64,000 bases of DNA from Gossypium raimondii (GCF_025698545.1 NC_068570.1:57121924-57185923), one strand, 5' to 3'. Positions 36,193-48,139 are shown, counted from the first letter of the stretch. Program-made: numbers and translations. The notes: generated by a model not told the origin, from the sequence alone.

Positions 36193-38640
36193 GTCATCGT
36201 GTTGAAGTTTCTCAAGTTTATTTGTCCGATTCGATCTCAAAGGCAGTTTGAATGTTTGGTTACTTGTATGAATCTTTAAAAGCTGCCGTTCTTGCATGAA
36301 ATCTAGCTTGAATTTGTGTTAAAAACTTTGATAGAACAGACATTATAGTATAGTAATGTGCTTCAAAAGGCTTTGCAGTTTCATGTCTGAAAATCATCCA
36401 AGGGGTGGGTTGTGGGGTTGGGGGTGTTTAAATGCGAACCCAGTGTCCAATGTAAATAAATATTATTTGAAGGTGTTGTAAATAAATAATATTTCAAGGT
36501 GTCCAATGTAAATAAAAAAAAACTATTATTTTACAAAATAAGTTATATTATTATGGGGTATTTTTGTCTACATATCTATATAAATTAATAAAATTTAAAC
36601 AAAAAAACATCATGCATATCAAATTTTTAATTTTAGTATTGCAACCAAAGCATCATTCGATTTTCATACGAAAACATCTAATAATAATTATAAAATTATT
36701 TAAAATTATTAATTAACATTTAAATATTGTGATAATTACAAATTATATTGATATCTAATTATTAGTATAAAATTAACGTGAAGTAATGTGTGATAGGTAG
36801 ATTTGATAATTACAAATTTTATTAACATCTAAATATAATTATAATTTAAATTAAAACTATTAATTGAGATTTAAACATAAATTGTAGTGATAATTATAAA
36901 TTATATTGACACCTAAATATTATTATAATTTTATTTATATTTATCGATTGGCATTTAAATCTAATTATAATTTAGTTTAGGTTTATTAGGTGTAAAATAG
37001 TGTGGTCTAAGCATAAAATAGAGAAAATAAATTTATTTATTTATATTTTTCATGGCAAATTATTAATATAAAATATTTATAATTCTAATTATTTTATTAA
37101 TGATGTTTTAATTAGATTTTATTATTATAATTAAACTTGATTATAATATTATTTTAGTATAATCATCACTTAATTAGTGTTACAATTATAGACCAATTAA
37201 AATTAATATTTAGCACTATAAATCTGTACATTAGTAAGACATTTTATTCAAATAATATTCAAGAATTACTAAAAATTATATTTTAATATTATTTACTAAA
37301 TTTTGGTTCCATCAATAAAAAAATGATTTTCATTATCTTTTAAGTATGTTTGGTTTTATTATTAATTTCATATTTCAATAGTTTTACTACTTACACAGTT
37401 GTGAATATTTCAAAATAATGGAGTATTAAACTAATGATTATTTTTATCTTATTCGAATGACAAGTTATTTTATTTAATTGCTTAATATTTTATTATCGTT
37501 TATTTCATACTTTTTTATTTCCAATACTTTTAACATAATTTATTCTCTATTATTTATCAAAATTAATAGGCTTTTATTATAAAATAAGCCAAATCTTATT
37601 TAATTAGTAAATATACTTTTTAAATTGTAAAATTATATTATTTAGTGAAAAAGTTTTTGGTTTGCACTTGGAAAACAGCTACAGTTGGAACAGAAATGAA
37701 CAGAAAGGTTAAATGCAAAATAAGGAAAAAAAATTAACACACGATATTTGTTCACACAATTTAGACACAACGATCCTATATTTACAGAGTCTCGTCTAGT
37801 GAATGATTTTATTCAACAATCGTTCGAATCACCTATTGAGTCAAAACTCTCCAAAGAATACCTAAAAGAGTCAAGAAATCACATCAAGAAAATAAAAACA
37901 AAATTGTCACTAATGACACTCTAAAATTGCTCTCTAGGTGAAAGCCACAAGCAACCTATTTATAGGCTAATACAATAGTCCATCCAACAGAGTTTTGATA
38001 AACTTTAAACTCCAATTTAACAGCTAAAATTATCCCTGAGTATTTATCAAATAAAAATATCTATAAATCTGTCTTCCAACTACTCCAAAACTCTCTTAAG
38101 AGATAAGGGTGAGGATAAACATATCTTCACTTTAAACTTCTCAATATGACCAATTAAACAGCTAAAGAGTCCTAGTCGAACTCCAATTGTTATTTTGTCA
38201 AATATGTCACTCCATAGTATGCAAAAAATTTTAAACACCATGGGACCGAAACAACCCACGATCTAAGTAAAAAATTCGTTCTCAATCTAACAGAACATGG
38301 AACGAGCAGGTCAAAACTCCTAACATGTAATAAATTAAAACAAAAGACACATAAGATTACGTGCAACATACACAAATTTTTAATAAATATATTTATAACT
38401 TTTTTACATAAATCTAGTATATATAAAAGTGTTGCAAATTTATATAATTTGTATTATAATTTTAGCAATTTATAAAATTGGTGTTACCCTTAACTGGGTC
38501 GTCAACTCAATTATCTATGTTATTATTTAAAAAGTTTCTGAATTTACGTCTAACTTAACCAGGACATCAAATAAGGGTAAAGGCAAAAAAGGGCGAGCCT
38601 TCAAATAAAATAGTAAATGCCTCTTTATCTTATTCCGATT
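36193..38640. other. AT-rich intergenic DNA
   Basis: No ORF of interest. 36480-37640 is extremely A/T-rich, with repeated 'taattataaatt' phrases. 37650-38360 contains 'acacaatttagacacaacg' and 'cctatttataggctaata' phrases that look like a decayed LTR on the minus strand. Confidence 0.35.
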
Positions 38641-39345
38641 TCAAAAATCGCAAGAGGATAATTATTAGAAATGCTGAAAGAGCTTGGAGTCTGGGAAAAG
38701 TCCTTGGTTAATGTCGACGGGCATGATGATGAAGCTGTAGTTGTAGCTGAATTGGCAAGATTTGAAGAGCAGTCGGGGTTTGGAGGTCTTCAAATACTTC
38801 TAAATGTTTCTATGACACTGTTCAATGAGGTTGGCTGGAAATGCTTCTTGAGCAATGTTGGCGATTGAATCAGCACTGGCTGAATGAAAAATTTTGACTG
38901 GGTTAGGCAGGAAGCGGTGGGGGTTGCTGGTGGTTTACTGAGCGAAATAATAGCATATTTGTTATGGTTGTGTGTAAAATAAATTTGTTCTTATCAGGGG
39001 GTTATCTGTTTTGGTTTTGTTCATTTGGAGTAAACCAACTACGAGGAGGAGCTGAAGCAAGTGTCTGGGGCTACAGAAAAGAACAGCTGCCCAAAATGGA
39101 TTATAATTATAACGAAACGTCTGCAACTCTTCAAGGACTCATCAATGGTCTCATAACAAAAATTAACTCCAAGAACAGTAATTTGTGGGATTGAGAGCTT
39201 TCGTATATCATAATCGCGAGTGAGACAGCTGAAGGGTGACAATGCTGCATTACGTTACATGTTTGCTGAACGGAAGAAGTTGCAGCTTAAGGATAGGGAT
39301 GGGGACGCAAGTGTCAAATTTGATGCGGGTGCTGGTGACGACTGT
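38641..39345 (+). pseudogene. Unrecognised broken coding block
   Basis: Base composition rises in G here. An ATG frame of 65 codons (38671-38868; MLKELGVWEKSLVNVDGHDD at its start) is followed by further coding-like pieces in other frames, including NYEEELKQVSGATEKN (about 39030) and, after stops, QLKGDNAALRYMFAERKKLQ (39228-39290), ending in an acidic stretch. The pieces are on one strand and separated by stops and short gaps, as in a decayed gene or retro-copy. I do not recognise the family; the last piece looks coiled-coil. Confidence 0.35.
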
Positions 39346-39439
39346 GATTGATTTCTTCATGGTATTCATTCTCTATACCACAAGGTTGCGATGCTTGGAA
39401 TTTAAAGGGATGGTTTCGTGAAAAGTGGTGATAAGAGGG

Positions 39440-41043
39440 ATTAGCATGTTCTTGCTACACGAGCTGGGCTAGGACGGGTTCGGACCGATGTAGAAATTTA
39501 AGTCCGTTTTCTAGGCCCAAACCAATTCGAAAAAAAGTGTTTAAAATTTTGTCCAAATCCAATCAAAATTTATATAGACAAAACATAAAAAAATGTTCGA
39601 AAAATGAGCTTAAAATTTCATGTCCAAATCCAATCAAAAATTTTTGGCTTATATAAAAGTTGAAAAGTGTGATATATATTTGCAAGTGATGGAAATTAAG
39701 AGCGAAGCCACAGAATTCAGAATTTAGTGTTAAGGGTTCGAAATAAAATTTTAAGATTTGGTGGGTGTAGAGAGTTCTTTGGTGGAGAGAGGAAGCGTTG
39801 CAAACAAGTGAACAAGATGTACTACAAGAAGGCGAAGAGGAAGACTAGAACAAATCAGATAACATTGAACGCAATGACAAATGGTGATTGTTAAGGTGGA
39901 GAAAAAAAGAAGGAAATCTTGGCTGACAATAAGGTTAAGCAAAAAAACAAGTTGAGAAATTCCAGAAAGAGTGCTTTGAGAGTAAAAAATGTCAAAACTC
40001 CCTTTACTAATTGTGAAATACTTCTATTTATAATGTCTCAAGAACGAGAGTTACAAAAATGACAATTAATAGGAGTAGTGAAATTAATTTTCAGTTACAA
40101 TGAGATTAATTATTAAGAGGGGATGGTGACGATGAATAGTGAATAAGAGTTCACTATATTTTTTAAGGAAGGGAGAAACACCCAATGTTATAGAAAAAGG
40201 TTAAGAGTAAAACTCCTAACTACTTTCATATTTGATTCGCCATGCTAAGCTCTCCGAAACATCCCAAGATAACCCCAAAACCCTACCATATATAGGGGTT
40301 ACTTCCACTTCTATTTTAGTGAAGTAGTATTATGAGAAGCATTTTCCACAAGATGAGAGTTGTTCTTGAACGTGAGTTATTCTGACTTGTTCCAGATGTG
40401 AGTTGCTCTCAATATTGTTGTTTTTATGTAGAGGCTTTTCTTCACTTTTGGAAAAACACAATTGTTCTAAATAGAAGTTGTTCCAAAAAATAATTGTTCT
40501 AAACATAGTTGTTCTTGAAACACTATTATTCTAAACAAGAGTTGTTCTGAACTTGAGTTGCTCTCAACAAGAGCCATTCTCAAATGATAGCTACATTGGA
40601 TGACAACTATTCTAACCTAAAACCTTATTCTAAACATAACTGTTCCGAATGTAGCCATTTTCAAACAACTGTTGATATGAACAAAAACTATTTAGGATAA
40701 TTATTGTTCTTTTGAAACAGATAACAAGTGAAAGAACGTTTGCTACTTGTTTCAAGCTTTGTAACACAATTTCCCAAAACAATAGCTAAAACCAAGTATC
40801 TACATTGGGTAAAAGGTAAAATTTTTGTTTTAAAAGGACTTAAATTGAATAATTGATAATAGGAACGGACCAAAAGAAATTCCATTAATCAAGGGGGTCA
40901 AGGCCTTTGCTTATCCCCTAGTAATACCATAAGATATATGATGATACTGAAACAACAAAAGATAAATAATTTTATTCGACATTAATAGTTAATTTGTGGA
41001 TATAATATTAGAAATAAAGTTTTAGATTCTCTATTGGACAGAG
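39440..41043. other. Repeat-derived intergenic DNA
   Basis: 39440-39660 resembles the GCTCATGGGTC TIR family in its 'gggctaggacgggttcgg' phrase. 40330-40680 is a loose repeat of 'gttgttct' and 'gagttgctct' phrases. No gene was seen. Confidence 0.35.
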
Positions 41044-41276
41044 GGGCGAATCCAATAATTTCTTTAAGGGAGTTAGAATTGAATTATAAATTGTTCCGAA
41101 TGTAATTGTATGTATTATTTCTAGTTTTATCATTTTTAAGGGGCTAAATATACTTTTTTTCATTTTGGGAGAAAAGTGTAATTTTATTATATATTAACTT
41201 ATAATTTGATCATTTATAAGAGGACTAACTTGCATTTTTTTTTTTCATTTTAGAGGGCCAAGGCCCCTTCCCGCGA
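41044..41276. mobile_element. Degenerate hAT-like MITE
   Basis: Starts GGGGCGAATCC and ends with '..gggccaaggccccttcccgcg'. The interior 'taaatatac..tttcattttg..gtgtaattttat' matches the 12255/54466 family. The right end is decayed and no target duplication could be read. It sits upstream of AHP copy 1, as the 54466 element does upstream of copy 2. Confidence 0.45.
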
Positions 41277-41291
41277 GTATAATGTACTTTA

Positions 41292-41362
41292 GTGCACTCG
41301 AACCCACGTCCTCTTGCATTGAGGATAATACCCATACTAACTGAGTTAAGACTCAATCGACT
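41292..41362 (-). repeat. tRNA-derived SINE-like fragment
   Basis: Minus-strand reading gives box-A-like 'cttaactcagttagtatgg' and box-B-like 'gtgggttcgagtgc' spaced about 35 bases apart, as in tRNA-derived SINEs. A diverged counterpart stands in the same relation to AHP copy 2 (54853-54920). Confidence 0.5.
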
Positions 41363-41525
41363 ATTATGATAACAATTTTAGATAGTAACGGAAGACATAT
41401 ATAGTAAATTTTCAAATCTAGTTCATTAATTCCAAAATCTTCAAAGTAGATACGGAAATCTAAAGTAATAATTTTTTTTAAAACATTTATGTTTCATTTT
41501 TAAACATCTGTAAACGTTTTATGGG

Positions 41526-41533
41526 TATATATA
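41526..41533 (+). promoter_or_regulatory. TATA box of AHP copy 1
   Basis: TATATATA, 81 bases before the ATG. The same box at the same distance (55122-55129) precedes AHP copy 2, so the core promoter was duplicated with the gene. Confidence 0.55.
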
Positions 41534-41606
41534 GTTAGGTCTAGGTAGCCATTGTTGAATAACCAAGTAGCTTAAAAATCAAAACTCACTAGTTCTGATT
41601 TCTTCA

Positions 41607-42484
41607 ATGGAAAGTAAACATGTTCATCAACAAATCGCTGCAATGAGACAATCCTTCTTTGATGAGGTTTGATTTACTCTTTACATCAAAACATGCATTC
41701 ATGCATCTATATTTGACAAAATTAAGGATGTTCTTATGTTAAATGTCATACTATTAATTCAGGAGGTCTTAGATGAATTTTTTTCTCAATTGGAGCAGCT
41801 AGAGGATCAAAATAACCCCAACTTTGTAGAAGAGGTGTTTACCATGTACTTCAGAGACTCCACTACACTACTAGAAACTGTTGAACAAGCAATGTAAGTA
41901 TACATTGATTAAGATGATGACATGAATAATACTAAGAGTGCTAATCTTGAAAAAATAATTTATGAAGGAAAACTATCTCTATTACTTTTGCTAAAATGGA
42001 CAAAATCCTTCATCAACTCAAGGGCAGCAGTGCCAGGTAAATTCTAAGAATCTCTATACAAGATAAAAGCCTATCAATGTTGGTCTAATGGAGAACTGTC
42101 ATTTCTAATTGAAGTGTCGGTGCTAAAAAAGTTCTAAATGAGATCAACAAGACAAGACAAGTTCTGGAGAAAGGAAACCTAGAAGGGTAATCTTCTCTAC
42201 TTACATCTATAATATATGTATATATGATTTGAAATGAATGTGATGACATGCATGCATGCATGCATATGTAGGACAAAAGCTGGCATTTGGGAGATGCGAA
42301 AGGAGTATGAAAGTCTCAAAGCCAAGCTAGAACCCTACTTTCAGGTTTATCTAGTTCGACCATTGTTAGACCATAAATAATTCACTTTTTTTTGTTTCTT
42401 TTCCCATGCACAACTCTCCCATTGTTTTTATTTATTGATGACAAGCAGCTGAAGCAAGCAAACTCAGTGCCCCAAGAGAAGTGA
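41607..42484 (+). CDS. AHP: Histidine-containing phosphotransfer protein, copy 1
   Basis: Six small exons, found by splice signals and family pattern: 41607-41666, 41763-41893, 41968-42036, 42115-42186, 42272-42344 and 42449-42484. All junctions are GT..AG and phases fit, giving 146 aa, a normal AHP length. The phosphoacceptor is His79 in ILHQLKGSSA, followed by SVGAKKV, the canonical HPt helix. An N-terminal FVEEVFTMYFRDS and a C-terminal RKEYESLKAKLEPYF complete the four-helix bundle. AHPs carry phosphate from cytokinin-receptor histidine kinases to nuclear response regulators. The start is the first ATG, 81 bases after a TATA box. No defect was seen. Copy 2 (55203-56244) is a close paralogue. 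The exon 3 start (after TATGAAG) is the least secure junction. Confidence 0.85.
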
Positions 42485-42897
42485 TCATATGGTAGAGCTG
42501 AAATAGAAGATGGCATTCCCTGCAAATCCACCATAATATCTTATATTGTGTTTAGTCTATGAGTTATCACAGTCAATGTTCTTTCAACCATGTTTCGATT
42601 AAATTAAACAGCAAGAGTGTTAATTGCTTCATATAATAAAAGGATTCTCAGGTTTTGAATTATAGGCCATTTAATGGCTATTGATTCTTTATTTTTGGCC
42701 TCTTTCTAATTAAACTCTTCTTTTTCTACATTATTTTCTTGATCTGTAAGAATATAGAATGATATTTGTAAGTAAAAGTAAACAGTGTTATGAGCAGTGT
42801 CAACTATTTCTGGTAACAATGAAGAATAACGATGAACACATACGATAACAGTATTATACATTATATATATATATATATGTCCATAATTGAAGATTTT
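42485..42897. other. 3' flank of AHP copy 1
   Basis: The first 160 bases hold the 3' UTR with an AATAAAA signal near 42636. The rest is A/T-rich with an (AT)n run at 42861-42878. No other feature. Confidence 0.4.
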
Positions 42898-43208
42898 TGT
42901 TATAATAAGCGTCGATAATGGCGGTAGAATGGTTGTAAAGAAAAAAAAAAAACACAGATACAGATTTTACGTGGAAACTCTTTGGGGGAAAAAACTACGG
43001 GCAGAGGAGGAAAAAATTCACTAATGTTGAAAAACGAATTATACAAGAGAGTTTCGACTACAGTTGAAAAACTCTGTTCTAATTAAATAAAAGAAGAATA
43101 GTTCTTTACGGATTCAACTTGTGATGTATGGTTCGTACTGTTGGGGCTAAAGTCTAGTTTTAATTTATTTTTTCAAGTGACAAGATTCAAGACACACAAT
43201 CTCTAACA
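42898..43208 (-). mobile_element. Solo LTR, 311 bp, ATTTT target duplication
   Basis: Starts TGTTATAATAAG and ends CTCTAACA, with ATTTT on both sides (42893-42897 and 43209-43213). On the minus strand it ends with 'gtttccacgtaaaatctg' and 'attatcgacgcttattataaca', the same terminal arrangement as the LTR at 44834-45170, so the two are of one Copia-like family in opposite orientations. Confidence 0.65.
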
Positions 43209-43262
43209 ATTTTAATTCAACACTGATGACTTGCATTTTTTTTTTTTTTAATTTATAACCAG

Positions 43263-43298
43263 GTGAGGCAAGCAAAGTATGTGCCCCAAGAGAAGTAA
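43263..43298 (+). pseudogene. Stranded last exon of a third AHP copy
   Basis: After an acceptor ATAACCAG come 12 codons, VRQAKYVPQEK and a stop, that align codon for codon with exon 6 of the two intact AHP genes (LKQANSVPQEK / LKQANSVAQEK). The 3' UTR continues the match for about 100 bases ('tcatgctagagctaaaaacag', 'ccctacaaatccatcaaattttaatgtta'). Exons 1-5 are missing; a solo LTR and copy 1's flank lie upstream. It is a remnant of a third gene copy. Confidence 0.75.
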
Positions 43299-43553
43299 TC
43301 ATGCTAGAGCTAAAAACAGAGGGTGCCATTTTGTGGCAATCCCTACAAATCCATCAAATTTTAATGTTATATAATATTTATGCATTTACAATAACCAAAG
43401 GATTAATAAAAATGAGCGAGAAGGTTTTGTTGATCTGTCTATGTTGAAGTTTTTTTAAGATGGATGATGGTCATTTTTGCTTCACATGTCCCTATCTTTT
43501 CTATTATACTTTTAAGGCTAAAGGATATGAGGAACTAACATTATACTTTTAAG

Positions 43554-44804
43554 TAGGGGTGAGCAAAATTCGATTTGACTCGAAAAAATCGAAAAAAAAT
43601 TCGAATTTCGAGTTAAACGAATCGAGTTATTCGAGTTAATCGAGTTATTCGAATCAACTCGAATTTTTTTTTCGAATTTCGAGTTCGAATCGAGTTGAGT
43701 TTTCGAATTCAAATAACTCGAATAATTCGAATAATTCGAATATCAAACTATAATATTTTACAGTTTTACCCTAAACTCTCAAACTTTTTTACTTTTCCCT
43801 CAAAACTTTTACTCCTTCCCACTTTTCCCCCAAAACTTTTACTCCCCTCCCCTCCCAACCCCCAATGTACTCAAAATACATTTCCCACCAAAATTTTACT
43901 CTTCCATTCATTTTTTTTTCAAAATTTTACTCTCAAAAACTCTCAAAACTTTTATTTTCCCCCAAAATTTTTACTCCCTCCCACTTTTCCCCTAAAACTT
44001 TTATTCTCTTCCCATCCCACCTCTCATCTACCCCAAACCCTCCCCCCTCCAATTTTTTTTTTAATATTTTCCCTCCAAAATTTTACTCCCTCTATTTACT
44101 TTCCCTCAAACTTTTATTCCCCAAAACTTTTTATTTTCCCCTAAACTTTTACTTCTCACCCTTTACTCTCAAATAAAAATCAAAATTATCCAAAAAATCA
44201 CTAAACATAAATAGTAATAATTTTATTTATATATACTATTTATATTATTAAATTAAATTTCACATTTTATATTATTTATATTATTGAATTGTTTAGTCAT
44301 ATTGAATATTTATATTAAAATTGAATTATTAATTATGCCATAAAATATTCGTGTTAAAATTTTATATTGGTATCAATTTCAAATTTTATTTTTAAAATAA
44401 ATTTTATTAAAAATCATATTTTATATTTAATATATTTTAATTCCAAAATACATAGTGACAAGAATCCAAGATAATTGAAACAACTAAGCAAACAAATAAG
44501 CTAACCAAGATATAAAAATTAATAAATAAATTATGAGGTGATGAAAGTTAATAAAAATTTGATTAAGGTGGACAAATTTTATTATGATGGGTGACAATGG
44601 TTACAAGGACCTAAAATTATTTTTTAAAATTTAACTCGAACAAATATATTCGATTCGATTCGATTCGAATTCCATCTCACTCGACTCGATTCGAGAAAAC
44701 TTCAAATAAAGTTAGGATGATAAAATGAGATTCGAAAACTCGATTAACTCGAAAATTTTCGATTCGATTCGATTCGATTCGATTTGATCGAATGCTCACC
44801 CCTA
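43554..44804. mobile_element. 1.25-kb TIR element (hAT-like, non-autonomous)
   Basis: Begins TAGGGGTGAGCAAAATTCGA and ends TCGAATGCTCACCCCTA, flanked by a perfect 8-bp duplication CTTTTAAG (43546-43553 and 44805-44812). Both subterminal regions are built of short 'attcgagttattcg' / 'gattcgattc' repeats that can pair with each other. The centre holds a C/T-rich block (43768-44168) with repeated 'ccccaaaacttttactcc' phrases. Open frames in that block are repeat artefacts. No transposase. Confidence 0.75.
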
Positions 44805-44833
44805 CTTTTAAGGCTAAAGGATAGATAAGGAAT

Positions 44834-45170
44834 TGTTATAGTTGTGACTCAACTTCTTATTAAAATAAAATATAAGTTGCAAGATAGAGGGATTCATGAT
44901 TTTGTATAGCACAGGCTACACAAGAAGAACTCGTATAGGTGTTTCAACCTTACTGTATATTACTTCTATTAGATGTTAATTAGAATAATGTTTTCTAAAC
45001 CTATAAATAGATACAGTCTATACTTCTTATATTCATTCGAATTCGACATAGTAAATTTTCTTCTCCTTTACTCGGGGTTTTTTTAAAGGGTTTCCACGTA
45101 AAATTTGTGTGTTCTGTTTTTCTTTCCTTTCTTTGCGATACATTGTCATTATCGACATTCTATTTTAACA
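44834..45170 (+). mobile_element. Probable solo LTR, 337 bp
   Basis: TGTTATAGTTGTG to ATTTTAACA, with GGAAT on the left and GGAAC on the right (4 of 5 match). It contains a TATA-like CTATAAATAG at about 45001 and 'gtttccacgtaaaatttgtg' near the end. No primer-binding site follows. Same family as 42898-43208 by its terminal phrases. Confidence 0.5.
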
Positions 45171-45174
45171 GGAA

Positions 45175-45745
45175 CCCCTAAACTTTTCCAAAGAAATCAA
45201 TTAAGCACTTGAAAGAAAAAAAATCCAATTTAACCTTCAAATGTTAAAATTTCCATCAATTAAACCCTTTAACTATTAACTTTAACAATTGACCGTTAAA
45301 GAACAATGATTGTCATTTTACTATTTTCTTTTTTTTTTTTGGGTGGGGGTCTTTGTCGCCATGTGGCACACCAAAATCGTATCATGTGGCGAAAACTAGT
45401 ATTTTCTATTTAAAAGCATAAAAAGTTATAGAAAATATATATTACATATTATAAAAATATTTAAAAATTTACAAAAAGATTATTTGTTCAATTAGGAACT
45501 ATTATTTTAGTGCAAAATCGTAAGTAAACTAAATTGTTTTCTTCAATTTACATCTAAGCATTCAGGGGAAAGTTTTAGAGGGAGAGTGATCCTTTTCGAA
45601 GTATAAGAGGGAGTTTTGCGACATGGAAAGTGAGTTGAACTCATATCAAAACTTATACTTGTTGATTATATAGTGGATTACTTATAGGTGAAGAATTTCT
45701 TGAACCAATTACAAAGTGCATCATCTTAAGCAGAAATTACCATGG
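45175..45745. other. Intergenic
   Basis: Contains 'cccctaaacttttcc..' phrases like a MITE arm (45171-45330), then AT-rich DNA leading into the gypsy relic. No gene. Confidence 0.3.
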
Positions 45746-47030
45746 TTCAAGCTTAAATTACTATGAACTCCAAGTTATTGCATGAGGAGTTGTCTGAGTT
45801 ACTGCTAGAACGAGAAGTTGAATTCACTATAGAGTTATTACCTGGAACTGCTCCAATCTCAATTGCCCCGTATAGAATGGCTCCAACCAAGCTAAAAGAA
45901 TTAAAAGTACACTTGCAATAGTTAATTGACAGAGGTTTTATACGGCCGAGTGTGTCACCTTAGAGTGCACCAGTACTATTCGTGAAAAAGAAAAAAAGGG
46001 GTCGATGAGGTTGTGTATTGACTACCAACAACTAAATAAAGTCACTATAAAGAATAAATATTCACTGCCTTGTATAGACGATTTATTCGATCAGTTGAAA
46101 GGAACCACAATATTTTCGAAGATAGACCTCTGATCTAGCTACTATCAGTTGTGAGTTAAAGATGTTGTCGTGTCGAAATTGCATTTAGAATCCATTATGG
46201 ACATTACGAGTTTCTGGTTGTGCCTTTTAGATTAACCAATGTCCTTGCAGCGTTTATGGACTTAATGAATCGAGTTTTTAAGCCACATTTTGACATATTT
46301 GTAGTTGTATTCAGTGATGATATTTTGCTCTATTCCCAGAACAAGTCCGAGCATGCTCAACACTTGAAAATTGTATTACAGACTTTACATGAGAAGCAAT
46401 TATACGCAAAGTTCAGTAAATGAGAGTTTTGACTTAGAGAAGTTGGATTTCTTGATCATGTGATTTCAATAGAAGGCATGCGGGTTGATGGATTTCTTGA
46501 TCATGTGATTTCAACAGAAGGCATACGGGTTGATCCGAGCAAGATATTTGCAATTCTGAATTGGAAGCCTCCGAGAAATGTTTCTAAGGTATGCAATTTT
46601 CTGGGTTTAGCTAGGTATTATCGACTTTTCATTAAGAATTTTTTTATACTAGTATTATCGATGACGAAACTATTACAGAAAGATGTCAGTTTTGTTTGGT
46701 CAGAAAAATGTATTGAAAACCATGTTGACAAAGGCACCAGTGTTGACTCAACTAGAATCTGGGAAAGATCAATTTGTTGTTTATAGTTATGCTTCATTGA
46801 CTGGTTTGGGTTGCGTTCAAATGCAAAACGAAAAAATTATAGCTTATGCTTCCTGATATCTTAAACCACATGAGAGAAATTACCCGACATATGATTTAGA
46901 ACTGGTCACAGTTGTATTCACTTCGAAGATTTGGCGACATTATCTGTATGACGAGAAATGTCATGTTTTTACTGACCACAAAAGTTTGAAGTATTTAATG
47001 ACTTAGAAATAACTAAACTTGTGGTAACGA
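45746..47030 (+). pseudogene. Ty3/gypsy pol relic (RT and start of RNase H)
   Basis: Recognisable RT pieces in order: '[15 protein letters not shown]', '[12 protein letters not shown]', '[16 protein letters not shown]', '[11 protein letters not shown]' (the catalytic box, with S in place of the usual I/L before DD) and '[12 protein letters not shown]'. Then come '[13 protein letters not shown]' and RNase H '[12 protein letters not shown]'. Many stops and shifts are present, plus a 45-bp internal tandem duplication (46446-46535). Integrase is absent: the relic ends where LTR-like sequence begins near 47031. It is a relative of the Tekay pol but much older. Confidence 0.8.
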
Positions 47031-47465
47031 AGATGACTTCTTCTCCCAGTCGAACTCTGATTACTTTAAGAATATTTTAGTCATTTTAGCCCTTTAAACT
47101 TAGGCTATTTAAAAGGGCCTTGTATCCCTATTTCGATAAGACTTTTCTTTTGGGAGCGACAAGATGTAGTTACAGATGAGTTTTAATGAGAATTTTCGTG
47201 GCAACTATGAAGAAAATTCTGTACCCTTTTTGAAATAACTCTATAAGAGTTAGAGTTTTGTTTTTAAGGTTTGGACTTATACGTTTAGTACATTTAGATT
47301 TATTTTTTCCATATTGTACTATCGTTTGTTTACTTATTTAGTGAAAAATCGAAGCCTTCTTTGCATGTGGTTTTTATCCTCTTTGGAGGAATTTTTCACG
47401 TAAAATTTGTGTTCGATCTTTTCTACCTTTTCTATTTCACTGTTTATATGAGTCGATCCCCAACA
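47031..47465 (+). mobile_element. LTR 3' part with adjoining primer-binding site
   Basis: Ends CGATCCCCAACA at 47465, followed by AATTGGTATCAGAGCAAGG (Met-tRNA primer site from 47469). The interior includes 'ggaatttttcacgtaaaatt' and a TATTTAAAAGGG box. The left end is blurred into the pol relic. A second partial copy of its first 80 bases starts near 47607 ('cagtcgaactctgattac'). The complete LTR at 56515 is the same family in reverse. Confidence 0.55.
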
Positions 47466-47920
47466 AATTGGTATCAGAGCAAGGGTTTTCGCAATTGACC
47501 CGTTCAAGGATGACGACGTGACGTCGTGACGAGCATGCATTAGATGTCATGACGATGCAACATATTCCTCGAGTAATACAGTCGTGTTTTGATAGCCAAG
47601 CAAGATTTCTTTTCACAGTCGAACTCTGATTACTTTAGGGATATTTTAGTCGTCTTAGCTCTTTAAACTTAACCTATTTAAATGGGCCTTTAAACTTTAA
47701 ATTTTTTATAGGATTTAAATAATACATTTTTTTGTTATAACTTTATAAAATACACATAAATTATTTTTTATAATATAACTTTTTAAAGATTTATAATATT
47801 TAACATTAGAATTTTTTTTAACATAATCATCCCAAACACTCATTACATGTCCATGCTTATAATATAATTTTCACAACATAAACTTGTATACTTTTTAAAA
47901 AAAAGTTAAATCATGTATGA

Positions 47921-48139
47921 GTGTTCGGAAAACCATAAGGTAATTGGATTTGGGTGTAATTACCTATGTAATTACTCCAATTTTTATCCTCCCCCTAAGA
48001 ATTGGAAAGTGTAATGGGGTGCTTCAATTACACTCAATTCAGTGGGATCTACCAATTACAATGTTATCCAAACATGCCACCATACGTAATTATAAGCAAT
48101 TACAATCAAATTCAATTACTAGGTGGCTTTTCGAACACC
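47921..48139. mobile_element. MITE with GTGTTCGGAAAACCA ends
   Basis: The left end GTGTTCGGAAAACCA pairs with right end TGGCTTTTCGAACACC. The interior is full of 'aattac' / 'gtaatt' phrases that pair across the centre. Non-coding, 219 bp. Confidence 0.5.

Noticed and set aside
41292-41362. Possible tRNA gene on the minus strand
   Set aside because: Box A and B-like sequences are present, but the arms do not pair as a cloverleaf. A SINE remnant fits better.
43695-44176. ORFs of 103 and 149 codons rich in P, F and L
   Set aside because: They arise from the C/T-rich repeat core of the TIR element.
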